The translations under genes were made by a program, and so were the position numbers. From Ruminococcus difficilis (GTDB taxonomy: Bacteria; Bacillota_A; Clostridia; Oscillospirales; Acutalibacteraceae), in contig NZ_JAEQMG010000035.1 of the NCBI RefSeq assembly GCF_016680995.1, positions 106,762-170,761 on the forward strand: a stretch of DNA of 64,000 nucleotides, in the 5' to 3' direction. Position 1 is the first letter of the stretch, and every line of letters begins with the position of its first letter. The notes beneath the pieces were generated by a model, which was given only the letters and a program-made list of their open reading frames with translations, was not told the DNA's origin and searched no databases. Below, in pieces: positions 9,532 through 19,900 of this stretch.

Positions 9532-11082
9532 ATGACTGTTTTAGGCATCATCCTCATAGTGGTCGCCCTGATCCTCGGTCTCGGTATCGGCGTCGCCATC
9601 GGCAACGCGTACCGAAAGAAGGTCGCGGAGGCGGAGATCGGCAGCGCTGAGCAGGAAGCGAAGCGCATCGTAACCGAAGCTATGAAGACTGCCGAAGCAA
9701 AGAAAAAGGAAGCTGTCCTTGAAGGTAAGGATGAGATCCATCGCCTCAGAAATGAGAACGATAAGGAGATCGCCGACCGACGCAAGGAGGTACAGCGCCA
9801 GGAGCGCCGTATCCAGCAAAAGGAAGAGACTCTTGACCGAAAGATCGACAATGTCGAGAAAAAGGAAGAAAGAGCAAACAAAAAAATCAAAGAAGCCGAG
9901 GGCCGACTCGCCGAGGCGGAAACAATCAAGAAGAGTCAGTTTGAAATGCTCGAGAGGATCTCGGGCTACACCGTAGATCAGGCGAAGACCTATCTGCTCG
10001 ATCAGCTCGAGGGTGAGCTGGGCAGAGAGAAATCGCTCAAGATCATGGAGTATGAGCAGCAGCTCAAGGATGAATCCGACAAGCGTGCCCGCAATATCAT
10101 CTCCCTCGCGATCCAGCGCTGCGCTGCCGATCAGGTCGCGGAAGCTACCGTATCGGTCGTCGCGCTGCCGAATGACGAGATGAAGGGTCGCATCATCGGT
10201 CGTGAAGGCCGCAACATCCGCGCCATCGAAACGATGACCGGCTGTGACCTGATCATCGACGATACGCCCGAGGCGATCACCATTTCCTGCTTTGAGCCGG
10301 TTCGCCGCGAGATCGCTCGCGTCGCGCTCGAAAAGCTCATCTCCGACGGCCGTATCCATCCCGCGAGAGTCGAGGAAATGGTCGAGAAGGCGCGCCGTGA
10401 GGTCGAGGCAAGCATCAAGCAGGCAGGTGAACGCGCGGTGCTCGACGCCGGCGTACACGGACTGCATCCCGAGCTCGTCAAGATCCTCGGTCGTCTGAAA
10501 TACCGTACCAGCTACGGTCAGAATGTGTTGATGCATTCCCTGGAGGTTTGTTATATCTCCGGCATGATCGCCTCTGAGCTCGGTCTTGATCCGACCGTGA
10601 GCAAGAGAGCCGGTCTGCTGCATGATATCGGTAAGGCGCTCGATCATGAGATCGAAGGCAGCCACGTCGAGATCGGCGTTGATATCGCCCGTAAGTATAA
10701 GGAGAGCGACGCGGTCATCCACGCGATCCAGGCTCACCACGGCGATGTTGAGGCAAAGACGGTCGTCGCTTGTATCGTACAGGCGGCTGACGCGATCTCA
10801 GCGGCTCGTCCCGGCGCGCGCCGCGAGAATCTGGAGAATTACATCAAGCGTCTGCAGAAGCTCGAAGAGGTCGCGTCCTCCTTCAAGGGCGTCGAAACCT
10901 CTTACGCGATCCAGGCGGGTCGAGAGATCCGTATCATGGTCAAGCCCGAGCAGGTCAAGGATGACGCGATGCCCGCTCTTGCGAGAGATATCTGCAAGAA
11001 GATCGAAGATGAACTCGAGTATCCGGGTCAGATTAAGGTCAACATCATCCGCGAATCCCGCGCTGTCGGCTACGCAAAATAG
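9532..11082 (+). CDS. rny: Ribonuclease Y
   Basis: Membrane-anchored endoribonuclease that starts bulk mRNA decay in Firmicutes. It has 516 residues. There is one N-terminal membrane segment (residues 2-24), a long charged coiled coil to about residue 200, a KH domain with [15 protein letters not shown], and an HD domain with [12 protein letters not shown]. The start at 9532 is chosen because AAGGAGGT ends 7 bases upstream; an earlier in-frame start at 9490 has no such site. The gene stands alone between a long leader and a strong terminator. Confidence 0.97.
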   Translation: MTVLGIILIVVALILGLGIGVAIGNAYRKKVAEAEIGSAEQEAKRIVTEAMKTAEAKKKEAVLEGKDEIHRLRNENDKEIADRRKEVQRQERRIQQKEETLDRKIDNVEKKEERANKKIKEAEGRLAEAETIKKSQFEMLERISGYTVDQAKTYLLDQLEGELGREKSLKIMEYEQQLKDESDKRARNIISLAIQRCAADQVAEATVSVVALPNDEMKGRIIGREGRNIRAIETMTGCDLIIDDTPEAITISCFEPVRREIARVALEKLISDGRIHPARVEEMVEKARREVEASIKQAGERAVLDAGVHGLHPELVKILGRLKYRTSYGQNVLMHSLEVCYISGMIASELGLDPTVSKRAGLLHDIGKALDHEIEGSHVEIGVDIARKYKESDAVIHAIQAHHGDVEAKTVVACIVQAADAISAARPGARRENLENYIKRLQKLEEVASSFKGVETSYAIQAGREIRIMVKPEQVKDDAMPALARDICKKIEDELEYPGQIKVNIIRESRAVGYAK

Positions 11083-11170
11083 CAACAAGCTGTTGCATCC
11101 GATCCCGCCTTTTGTGAGGCTTCCGGTAACGGAACGACTTCAACGGCGGACAGAAAACTACATTAAACAG

Positions 11171-11198
11171 AAAAGCACTGCTTCGGCAGTGCTTTTTT
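11171..11198 (+). terminator. Rho-independent terminator of rny
   Basis: AAGCACTGC-TTCG-GCAGTGCTT stem-loop with a UUCG tetraloop, followed by a T-run. Confidence 0.92.
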
Positions 11199-11312
11199 AA
11201 TTGAATATTGAATATTGAAAATTGAATAATGATGGTAACTCGCTTTGCTCGGACAATTATATTCGGGTGCGGGTGCCCCGCCTTTCATTATTCATTCTTA
11301 AGTCTTAAGTTT
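11199..11312. repeat. AT-rich intergenic repeat with inverted ends
   Basis: It begins with two tandem ATTGAATATTGAA-like units. TGAATAATGA (11223-11232) is matched by its exact complement (11285-11294). The right side reads through TTAAGTCTTAAG into the 3' end of the radical SAM gene, whose stop codon lies at its border. This looks like a dispersed intergenic element; other copies were not seen here. Confidence 0.5.
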
Positions 11313-12209
11313 TCAATCTTCAGTTCCATAGTCCCACTCCGGTACATACTTCTTGTCCGACGAATCCAACTCCTGCGCGAAGCCGTCAAGGTCAAGCTCC
11401 ATAAATTTGTTTAACACTTTATGATACTCACGCTTGGTCAGCTTGCGGTCGATATCGGGATAGTCCGCCGCTTTACCCGCCGGCATATACTGCGCCATCA
11501 GGCTGACCGGGGCACGTGTGCCGTTTTCTGTTTTCTCTGAAACATTCCATCTTTGAGCGATCGTTTCCAGAACACCGATACTGTTCTTGGTGTGGGAGGG
11601 GAGGACGAGGTGGCGGATGATCACGCCGCGCTTCATGACGCCGTTTTCGATGACGGTTACAGGCTGTTGGCGGAGCATTTCATCGATCGCCGCGATGGCG
11701 GTCTCGACATAATCACCACAGTTTGACAGCCGCTTTGCCAGCGCGTTGTCGCTGTATTTGAAGTCGGGTAGGTAGATATCGATCACACCGTCGAGGCGTT
11801 GTAAAGCGTCGATGCTGTCGTATCCCGAGCTGTTCCATATGAGCGGCAGTCGCGGTCGATAATACGTCAGACTTTCCAAAATCGCGTCGATATAGTGCGA
11901 CGGGGTGACGAATTCGATATTCTCCGCTCCCAGCGCTTCGAGCCTGCGGTATTCTTCACTGAGCTGATAGGGCGTGATGACGACGCCCTGATGCTCTTCG
12001 GAAATATCGTAGTTCTGGCAGAACACACATCGCAGGTTGCATCCGCTGAAAAAGATCGTTCCCGCGCCGTGGGTGCCGCTGATGGGCGGTTCTTCGTCAA
12101 AGTGCAGCGCGGCACGCGCAATCTTCGGCAGTTCGCCGACGCCGCAGAATCCATAATGATCCTCGGTGCGTTCTGTATGACAATGTCTGGGGCATTGATC
12201 GCATTTCAT
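11313..12209 (-). CDS. Radical SAM protein, PflA/PflX-like
   Basis: 298 residues. The radical SAM cluster motif CNLRCVFC (C57, C61, C64) follows GAGTIFFSG. The N-terminus has extra cysteines (C3, C6, C10, C22), which suggests a second metal site. It resembles the COG1313 group of pyruvate-formate-lyase-activase homologs, whose substrate is usually unknown. No glycyl radical enzyme lies nearby, so no partner can be named. Confidence 0.85.
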   Translation of the reverse strand: MKCDQCPRHCHTERTEDHYGFCGVGELPKIARAALHFDEEPPISGTHGAGTIFFSGCNLRCVFCQNYDISEEHQGVVITPYQLSEEYRRLEALGAENIEFVTPSHYIDAILESLTYYRPRLPLIWNSSGYDSIDALQRLDGVIDIYLPDFKYSDNALAKRLSNCGDYVETAIAAIDEMLRQQPVTVIENGVMKRGVIIRHLVLPSHTKNSIGVLETIAQRWNVSEKTENGTRAPVSLMAQYMPAGKAADYPDIDRKLTKREYHKVLNKFMELDLDGFAQELDSSDKKYVPEWDYGTED

Positions 12210-12258
12210 GATAACACATCCTCAGGATGATTATATCATAATCTGTATGACTATACAA

Positions 12259-12489
12259 TTATATTGTGAAATCATATAAATAGTTTTCGATCGCTTCTTC
12301 AAGGTGAGCGGGGGAGAGCTGTTCCTCATTGAAAAACTTTACCAACTGTTCGACCTTTTTCATGTCCAACGAGATATCCTCGATGGTACAGATGACTTTT
12401 CCGCGGTTGAATGCTGTGACGCCGTATGTCACATAGGCTCCGTATTCGCTGTTGTACGCATGTCCGATTTGCAGATCATATTGTATCAC
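12259..12489 (-). CDS. Small DUF6514-like protein
   Basis: 76 residues, starting MIQYDLQIGHAYNSEYGAYV. It resembles short DUF6514 proteins of Clostridia, function unknown. The start codon is GTG at 12489, fixed by AAGGAGGTGCC just upstream. No signal peptide or membrane segment is seen. Confidence 0.7.
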   Translation of the reverse strand: MIQYDLQIGHAYNSEYGAYVTYGVTAFNRGKVICTIEDISLDMKKVEQLVKFFNEEQLSPAHLEEAIENYLYDFTI

Positions 12490-12650
12490 ACGGCACCTCC
12501 TTAGTGAAGAATTATCACATTACAGTGTGATTGTAGCACCGCGCTATCGTGTTTGCAAGCATTTCAACAAAAGTGTAAATATCGTTACAGGAATCGACAC
12601 GGATTGAGGTGTTTTGTAACCAAAAACCGCTTTTCTTCGCGCTTTTTCGC

Positions 12651-12679
12651 TTGAAAACAGTCTGTCGATATGCTATGAT
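12651..12679 (+). promoter_or_regulatory. Promoter of the ABC-2 exporter operon
   Basis: TTGAAA (12651-12656), 17 bp, TATGAT (12674-12679), 41 bp before the first ATG. Confidence 0.7.
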
Positions 12680-12719
12680 ATGACAAGATTTATTCTTGAT
12701 ATGATATTGGAAGATCATT

Positions 12720-13736
12720 ATGGATAGTATGATTTATGCGGACAATCTGCGGAAAGAATTTAAAAAGATCATCAAGGAGCCCGGACTGAAAGGATCGGTC
12801 AAATCCCTTTTTCATCCGAAAAAAGAGATCGTCAAGGCGGTGGACGGCATATCGTTTGAAGTGCCGAAGGGTGAGATCCTCGGCTTTATCGGACCCAACG
12901 GCGCCGGCAAAAGCACGGTCATCAAGATGCTGACCGGTATCCTGATGCCTACCTCGGGGATGTGCCGCATCAACGGCAAGATCCCGCAGGAGGATCGAAA
13001 GAACTATGTGCGCGAGATCGGCGTGGTATTCGGTCAGCGTACACAGCTGTGGTGGGATCTGGCGCTCAGGGAGACCTATGCCGTATTAAAAGAGATCTAT
13101 CAGGTGCCGGACGATCAGTATCAAAAGCGCATGGCGTTTCTTAACGAGGTGCTCGAGCTCGACAGCTTTATCACCAGCCCCGTTCGTACCCTGTCGCTCG
13201 GACAGCGGATGCGCGCCGATATCGCCGCGTCGCTGCTCCATTCACCGAAGGTATTGTTTTTGGACGAGCCGACCATCGGTCTGGACGTCGTCGTCAAGGA
13301 TAATATCCGCAACGCGATCATGAAGATCAACAAAGAAGAGGGCACGACCGTGATCCTCACCACCCACGACCTTGCGGATATCGAGCTGTTGTGCGAGCGT
13401 ATCGTGATGATAGACAAGGGCAAAAAGGTGTTTGACGGCGGGCTTTCGGAGTTGAAGCGCAATTTCGGCGATGTGCGCACGCTCGAATTCGAGCTGGTCA
13501 ACGCGCCCGATTTCAAGCTGCTCGATTATCACCGCCGCTTTCATTTGACAGAGGATGAGCTCAGCGCCGAGCGTGACGGCAGTTTGGCGCGCGTGCGCTT
13601 CGATACCGCCAAGGTGAGCGTGGAGGACGTCGTTTCCTATACCTTGTCGACCGTCCATGTCAAGGATCTGAATATCAAGGGCGTCGAGATCGAAGAGATC
13701 ATCAAGCGCCTGTACCGCCGTGAGGTGAGCCTATGA
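12720..13736 (+). CDS. ABC-2 type exporter, ATP-binding subunit
   Basis: 338 residues. Walker A is GPNGAGKST (about residues 58-66), the signature is LSLGQRMRAD, and Walker B is VLFLDEPTIGLD, followed by TTHD with the switch His. An extra N-terminal segment before VDGISFEV and a C-terminal extension of about 90 residues match the COG4586 group. It is paired with two permeases: the stop overlaps the next start by 4 bp (ATGA). The substrate cannot be read from sequence. Confidence 0.92.
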   Translation: MDSMIYADNLRKEFKKIIKEPGLKGSVKSLFHPKKEIVKAVDGISFEVPKGEILGFIGPNGAGKSTVIKMLTGILMPTSGMCRINGKIPQEDRKNYVREIGVVFGQRTQLWWDLALRETYAVLKEIYQVPDDQYQKRMAFLNEVLELDSFITSPVRTLSLGQRMRADIAASLLHSPKVLFLDEPTIGLDVVVKDNIRNAIMKINKEEGTTVILTTHDLADIELLCERIVMIDKGKKVFDGGLSELKRNFGDVRTLEFELVNAPDFKLLDYHRRFHLTEDELSAERDGSLARVRFDTAKVSVEDVVSYTLSTVHVKDLNIKGVEIEEIIKRLYRREVSL

Positions 13737-14560
13737 GTCGGATCAAACGCTTTTTCCGTACCTATAAGCCGTTCACCCGCGCCGGGATGCAGGAGATGAT
13801 CGCCTACCGCGCGAATTTTATCTGTCACCTGATCGGCGAGATCATGGCGGCGTTCATCATGTACTTTGTATGGAAGGCGGTCTTTCTCAGCTCCGACAGC
13901 GAAACCTTCATGGGCTTTACCATGGAGGATATGGTGGTCTATATCTTCATCACCTTTCTGACGGGCTACATGACCTACTCCGACGGCGCGTTCGCGGTAG
14001 GTGAGGAGATCATCGACGGCTCCATCGCCATGCGGATGATCAAGCCGTGTTCCTTTGAGATGTGCTTTCTGTTTCAGGAGCTGGGCAGTCGGTTGATCTC
14101 GATCTCGATGATCTTTGTGCCGATGGTAGCCGGCGTGGAGATCTACCGCTATGCCGTTTGCGGCGAAGTGCGTTTTCAGATCGGTTACTTTTTATTATAT
14201 ATCGTCAGTCTGCTGTTGGCTTACATGATCTCTTTCTATTTTAATGTATGCTACGGCTTCATGGCGTTCTTTTTCAAGAATCTGTGGGGCACGACGCTGA
14301 TCAAGGAAACGCTGGTTTCCTTCCTGTCGGGCGCGATCATCCCGCTCGCGTTCATGCCGTCGGGACTGGCGGCGGTGTTGAACATCCTGCCGTTCGCGTC
14401 GCTGTCGTATACGCCCGTGATGATCTACATGGGGATGTATTCGACGTCACAGATCCTGTGGAGCTTCGGGCTGCAGATCTTTTGGGTCATCGTGATGTAC
14501 GGCGTTACCAAGCTGATCTGGCACAGCGCGGTCAGGCACCTTTCGGTGCAGGGAGGTTGA
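13733..14560 (+). CDS. ABC-2 type exporter permease 1
   Basis: 275 residues with six predicted membrane segments, including IMAAFIMYFVWKAVFL and YFLLYIVSLLLAYMISF. It belongs to the COG4587-like family (DUF990 type), the usual partner of the preceding ATPase. It overlaps that ATPase by 4 bp and lies 3 bp before the second permease. Confidence 0.88.
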   Translation: MSRIKRFFRTYKPFTRAGMQEMIAYRANFICHLIGEIMAAFIMYFVWKAVFLSSDSETFMGFTMEDMVVYIFITFLTGYMTYSDGAFAVGEEIIDGSIAMRMIKPCSFEMCFLFQELGSRLISISMIFVPMVAGVEIYRYAVCGEVRFQIGYFLLYIVSLLLAYMISFYFNVCYGFMAFFFKNLWGTTLIKETLVSFLSGAIIPLAFMPSGLAAVLNILPFASLSYTPVMIYMGMYSTSQILWSFGLQIFWVIVMYGVTKLIWHSAVRHLSVQGG

Positions 14561-14563
14561 GAG

Positions 14564-15355
14564 ATGAAAAGATATTTACGCCTCCACCGCATTTTTGTTG
14601 TCCAATATCTGAAAAAACTGATGGAATACAAGGTGGATTTCCTGCTCGGCGCGATCGGTCTGCTGATTACGCAGGCGATCCAGATCCTGTTCCTCGGCAT
14701 CATTTTCAGTCAGATCCCTTCGCTGATCGGCTATACCTTTCCGCAGATCCTGTTCATCTACGGCTTTTCGCTGATCCCGAAGTCGCTGGATCACCTTCTG
14801 ACCGATAACCTGTGGATGGTGGGATACCGCATTGTCCGCAAGGGCGAATTCGATAAATACCTGACGCGTCCTATCAACACGCTGTTCCATGTCATTTCGG
14901 AAAACTTCTGCGTCGACGCGTTCGGCGAGATGCTGTCCTGTATCCTGCTGCTCGGCTATTCCGTTCCGCAGCTCGATATGCCGTTTCACTGGTACACGCT
15001 ACCGCTGGCGTTGGTCGCGGTCGTATTCGCGACGCTGATCTACACCTCGCTGAAGATCATGACCGCGGCGATCGCGTTCTGGACAAAAGCGAGCGGTCAT
15101 ATCATCCATATGCTGTATATGGTCAATGACTTCTCCAAATACCCGGTCACCATCTATAATAAGGCGGTGCAGACGATCATCACCTATGTGATCCCGTTCG
15201 CCTTTACCGCGTATTTTCCGGCGAGTTACTTTCTGACCGGTAAAAATCCGCTGTTCTGTATCGGCGGCACGGTGATCGCGGGAACGGTACTGTTCACGCT
15301 CGCCGTGTTTGTCTGGAACAGGGGACTGCGGGCATATGAGTCCGCGGGTTCGTAG
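14564..15355 (+). CDS. ABC-2 type exporter permease 2
   Basis: 263 residues, about six membrane segments, COG3694-like. With the two genes upstream it forms the conserved ATPase-permease-permease unit, predicted to act as a heterodimeric membrane channel. GGGAGGTTGAG just before the ATG is the ribosome site. Confidence 0.88.
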   Translation: MKRYLRLHRIFVVQYLKKLMEYKVDFLLGAIGLLITQAIQILFLGIIFSQIPSLIGYTFPQILFIYGFSLIPKSLDHLLTDNLWMVGYRIVRKGEFDKYLTRPINTLFHVISENFCVDAFGEMLSCILLLGYSVPQLDMPFHWYTLPLALVAVVFATLIYTSLKIMTAAIAFWTKASGHIIHMLYMVNDFSKYPVTIYNKAVQTIITYVIPFAFTAYFPASYFLTGKNPLFCIGGTVIAGTVLFTLAVFVWNRGLRAYESAGS

Positions 15356-15394
15356 CGGAACATTCGCAAGTATTGTACAATAAGGTTGATATAG

Positions 15395-16486
15395 ATGAAA
15401 AATCCGTTTATCTGTTATTCCGATGAGGACAAAACCGAATATTTATCCCCACGCTGTTCGCTCAACCGCGCGGTACTCAAAAAGCTCCCCTTGTACGGGA
15501 TCGAAGATGAGATCGAGGGGATGGGATTCAACGAGATCTTCTCCACACCCGCGATCGTCGCTTGTATCAGACGCGTGTCGCGCCGCTACGGGATCGATCT
15601 GAGCGAGGAGCCAGATTACAGATTGCCGCAGATCTTGAATGAGTCGCTCGAGTCCGACGACGCGCGCTATCGTCAGATGGCGGCACGCGTGGTCAAGCAA
15701 TTCGGCAACCGCCTCGGACTGTTGCTGTTGGCGCTCAAAAAAGGGGAGCGGGAAAATCGTCTGGCGCGTGACGATTGGGATGACGCCTGTTGGGAATACT
15801 GGCGGTCGCTCAAGACCGTCATCCTCACCGGCGGTCTGGCAAGTTCGATGATGGGCAGACGCTTCAAAGAAGACATCCAGACGATCTTTGATAGCGCGGG
15901 CGAAAAGCCGTACCACATCATGCTCTTTGATAACGGTACCTATATCGGCGTGATGGGGCTGGCGCAAAAGCTGATGAAGAATGATACATCATGTTTGGTG
16001 CTGGATTTCGGGCATACGGGGATCAAGCGCGCGGTCATCAAAAAATCCGGCGGCGAGATCGCGGAGTTCACCGCGCAGGAGAGCCTGCCGTCCCTGCATA
16101 TGAAGAGCCATTTTGACAGTGAAGATGAGAAACGCCGCGAGGCGATTGAGCTGCACCGCTATATCGTCAACACGATCGCCGCGTCATATCGTGCCGCCGA
16201 TCCCGCGGCGTTGGATGATACGATCCTGATCAGCATCGCCAACTACACGCACAACGGCTTGCTGAACGGCGAGCGCGGCGGTTACGCAAAGCTCTGCGTC
16301 ATCGATCCGGACTATGCCGCCGTGTTGGAGGATGACCTTTCGGGAGAACTGCACCGAGATATCAAGGTCAGGCTGGTGCATGACAGCACCGCGTCGGCGC
16401 TGTATTTCGCGGACGTCGATCGATCGGTGTGCATTACCCTCGGTACCGGCTTCGGCGTAGGGTTCACGGATATCGAGATACAATAA
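15395..16486 (+). CDS. ASKHA-fold sugar-kinase-like protein with permuted motif order
   Basis: 363 residues, not recognised as a named enzyme. Motifs of the actin/hexokinase/ROK fold are present in unusual order. A GG-containing adenosine-type motif, ILTGGLASSMMG (143-154), and a ROK C-terminal-like GVMGLAQKLM come first. Then follow the phosphate-1 motif LDFGHTGIKRAV (203-214), HDSTASA (329-335) and the phosphate-2 motif LGTGFGVGF (349-357). In ROK kinases the DxGxT motif is N-terminal and GG is C-terminal. This suggests a circular permutation. The first 140 residues are helical and unmatched. The stop is followed at once by a tandem repeat. Confidence 0.7.
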   Translation: MKNPFICYSDEDKTEYLSPRCSLNRAVLKKLPLYGIEDEIEGMGFNEIFSTPAIVACIRRVSRRYGIDLSEEPDYRLPQILNESLESDDARYRQMAARVVKQFGNRLGLLLLALKKGERENRLARDDWDDACWEYWRSLKTVILTGGLASSMMGRRFKEDIQTIFDSAGEKPYHIMLFDNGTYIGVMGLAQKLMKNDTSCLVLDFGHTGIKRAVIKKSGGEIAEFTAQESLPSLHMKSHFDSEDEKRREAIELHRYIVNTIAASYRAADPAALDDTILISIANYTHNGLLNGERGGYAKLCVIDPDYAAVLEDDLSGELHRDIKVRLVHDSTASALYFADVDRSVCITLGTGFGVGFTDIEIQ

Positions 16487-16683
16487 GCGGTTGAGATTGC
16501 CACGGCTTATGCAAGCCTCGCAATGACAAAATGTATGCGGTTGAGATTGCCACGGCTTATGCAAGCCTCGCAATGACAAAATGTATGCGGTCGAGATTGC
16601 CACGGCTTTTGGAAGCCTCGCAATGACAAAATGTATGCGGTTGAGATTGCCACGGCTTTTGCAAGCCTTGCAATGACGAAATG
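16487..16683. repeat. Four tandem copies of a 50-bp hairpin repeat
   Basis: Copies start at 16487, 16537, 16587 and 16637. Copies 1 and 2 are identical; 3 and 4 carry a few substitutions. Each holds an imperfect palindrome (GATTGC..GGCTT and AAGCC..GCAATG). The array begins on the first base after the stop of the upstream gene. Confidence 0.9.
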
Positions 16684-16889
16684 GTTAGGGAAGAGGTGTT
16701 TCGTTTCGGAACGCCTCTTATTTCTATTTTAGAATTATATATGCATAATCACATTTTCGGTGTTCGGGTACAATCGTTTTTGTACAAACAAAAACTTTCT
16801 TTGTCATTATTAACAAAAATAAGACAAAAAGATTGTGCAAAACATCGTGACGAAATATTCTGTTTTTCATTTATTTATTTTTGAGGTTA

Positions 16890-16898
16890 TGCTATAAT
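16890..16898 (+). promoter_or_regulatory. Extended -10 promoter of the pullulanase gene
   Basis: TGCTATAAT, an extended -10 element with no good -35, about 74 bp before the ATG. The 16684-16889 stretch before it is AT-rich and shows nothing else. Confidence 0.5.
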
Positions 16899-16971
16899 GG
16901 TTGTAACTGGATTAGTATGTGGTTTTGCATGCCGATCCATAGTACGTATTCTTTATGAAGGAGAGGATTAC

Positions 16972-19900
16972 ATGAAAATTCGTAGGATTATCTCCATAGC
17001 TCTGGCTGTACTGATGCTGATGTCAGTATTCACCGTAGCGGCTTCTGCCGCTGAGGCGGATCTGGCCGACACCGGTTATTCCAACCAGTCCTATCTCGAG
17101 AACTACGCCGCACAGGCGGCTAAGGAGAAGAATCTCGGCGCGACCTATACGCCGTCTGCCACTACCTTTAAGGTGTGGGCTCCCGAAGCTACCTCTGTGA
17201 TGGTAAAAATGTTTACCACCGGTACCGACGCTGAGTCGGGCGCTGCCGTTCTCGGCACCTCCGCCATGACTTATGACAGCACCACCGGTATCTGGTCCCT
17301 GACTAAGTCCGGCGACCTCAAAAACACCTATTACACCTATCTCGTTACACGCAACGGCGTTGTCAGCGAGACCGTTGACCCGTATGCAAAGGGCGTCGGC
17401 GCGAACGGCGACCGTTCCATGGTCGTTGACCTCGATTCCACAGACCCCGCAGGTTGGGATCAGGACAGCCACGTGCTGTTCAACAACCCCGGCGAGGCTG
17501 TCGTATGGGAGATCCACGTTCGTGATTTCTCCATCGATGTTTCTTCCGGCGTAAGTGAAGAAAATCGCGGTAAGTATCTCGCGTTCACCGAGGGTAACAC
17601 CACCGTCAACGGCGAAGGCGCTGTTGCTTCCTGTGTTGACTATCTGGTCGAGCACAACGTCAACTGCGTACAGCTGATGCCTGTCGAGGACTTTGCGTCT
17701 ATCGACGAGACCGATAACCAGACCAAGCGCAACTGGGGTTATGATCCCAAGAACTATAACGTTCCCGAAGGCTCTTACTCCTCCGATCCTTATGACGGCA
17801 ACACCCGTATCAAGGAGTTCAAGATGCTGGTTCAGGCGCTGCATGACCGCGGTATCTCCGTCGTTATGGACGTTGTTTACAACCATACCTTCGTTCGTGA
17901 GGGCTCTCCGTTCTCCAAGACAGTTCCGAAATACTTCTATCGTATGTCCAATATGGCAGGCAACACCTATCATAACGGTTCCGGCCTGGGCAACGTTCTC
18001 TCTTCCGAGAAGGCAATGACCCGCCAGTATATCCAGGATTCTCTGCTTTACTGGGCAAATGAGTATCATATCGACGGTTTCCGTTTCGACCTGATGGGCT
18101 GCTTCGACACCAACTCCGTCAAGGCTTGGAGATCCGCTCTTGACCAGGTCGATTCCCGTATTCTGATGTACGGCGAGCCTTGGGCAGGCGGTTCCGACAT
18201 CGGTATCAACAACGCTGTCAACAAGGGCAACATCGCTTCTCTGACCAGAGTCGGCGGCTTCAACGAAGGCTACTCCGACGCGCTCAAGGGCAGCCATGAG
18301 ACCGCTACCGGTACCGGCTTCCTCAACGGCGGCTCCGCTACCGAGGTCCTGAAGGCTGCGGGCGGTACCGCGACCGATTTCTCCGGCGCTAAGCCCGAGC
18401 AGATGATCCAGTACACCGATAACCATGATAACTTCACGCTCTTTGATAAGATCTTAGCGGCGAACAGAACCTCCGGCTTCAAGACCGGTAAGGACGATCC
18501 CACTCTGTACAACACCAACAAGAACATCGTTGAGACCACCGACGCCAAGGTGCTCGGTCAGGTCAAGCTCGGTTTGACCTCCGCTCTGACCGCTCAGGGT
18601 ATTCCGTTCACCGTAGCGGGTACCGAGTTCTGCCGCACCAAGTACGGCGATCAGAACTCCTACCGTTCACCTGACAACATGAACGCGATCAACTGGAGCC
18701 GCGCTTCCAAGTATAAGGCGGTTTCCGATTACTATGCAGGCCTTGTCGCGATCCGTAAGGCTGTTTCCGCTTTCGGCGACACCACCGCTAACAATATTTC
18801 CACCGTTTCCGGCTGCACTGCATGGCAGATCACCAACAACAAGTCCGGCGAATGGAACAAGGTCATCGTCGCGCTGAACAACTCCGATTCCGCGAAGTCG
18901 ATCAGCCTGTCCGGTTCCTGGAATGTTGTCGCTAACGGCACCAAGGCCGGTACCACTTCTTTGGGCACCGCTTCCGGTTCCTACAGCGTTCCCGCATGGA
19001 GCAGCGTGGTCCTCGTTGACTCTGCTTCCTTCGGCAACTACAGCCAGCCCGCTCTCGGCACCTCTAAGCTGACCGTTGAGCATTACACCCGTGATTCCGC
19101 TTCCGGCTCCTACAGCAAGGCTAAGACCGAGAAGTTTGAGTACAAAGAGAACCAGACATGGCGTGCGTCTCAGGATCTTTCCATCCTGTTTGACCATACC
19201 CTGACCAACACCGAGTCTACCGCTTCCGGTAACGCTACCTATGGTACGGCTGTCGCAGGTCAGGATATCACCGTTAAGTTCTATTACACCAGAGAGATCG
19301 GCTCCGCTTATCTGACCGTTAACTTCATTGATAACGCGACGGGCACACAGGCTAAGGCGCCGATGAAGTATCGCTTGAAGGACGGCGACAAGTTCTCCAT
19401 CCCCGCGACTCGTGTACAGGGCTATCAGCTCGATACCACGAAGGTTCCCGGCAACACTGTAGGCGAATTCAATTCCGCTTCTCCCGCGACCTTCAACTTC
19501 TATTACAACAAGCTCTCCAACACCACCACCAAGGTGCATTATTACAATGCCAAGGGTTGGTCTTGGGTCAACTGCTACGCTTATGACGATTTGGGCAACG
19601 AGCCTCTGGGCGCATGGGCTACTCAGGGTAAGAGAGACGCTTCCAAGATGAACGACGATCCCGATCAGTCCGATTCCAAGTGGCTGGTTGTCACTGTTCC
19701 TTCCTCCGCTTGCTACGTCATGTTCCACAACACCAACGCGAACGCGCAGGTTCCGGATCAGGGCGAGCCCGGTTACGAAGTTGCCGGCGAGGCTTGGATC
19801 AAGGATAACGTCACCAGCTTCAACTGCTCTATCGTTACCTCTCATATCGACCTCGAGACAGGCGAGAAGCTTGCTCCCGACGTCACCAAGTCCTTTACCA

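Noticed and set aside
9541..10740. 399-codon minus-strand frame over rny
   Set aside because: Shadow of the strongly conserved RNase Y coding strand.
12515..12718. 67-codon minus-strand ORF
   Set aside because: It overlaps the exporter promoter, lacks a ribosome site and shows no conserved features.
16487..16683. Possible CRISPR array
   Set aside because: The 50-bp units are directly adjacent with no unique spacers, and no cas genes are present.
17023..18426. 467-codon minus-strand open frame
   Set aside because: Antisense shadow of the pullulanase catalytic domain.
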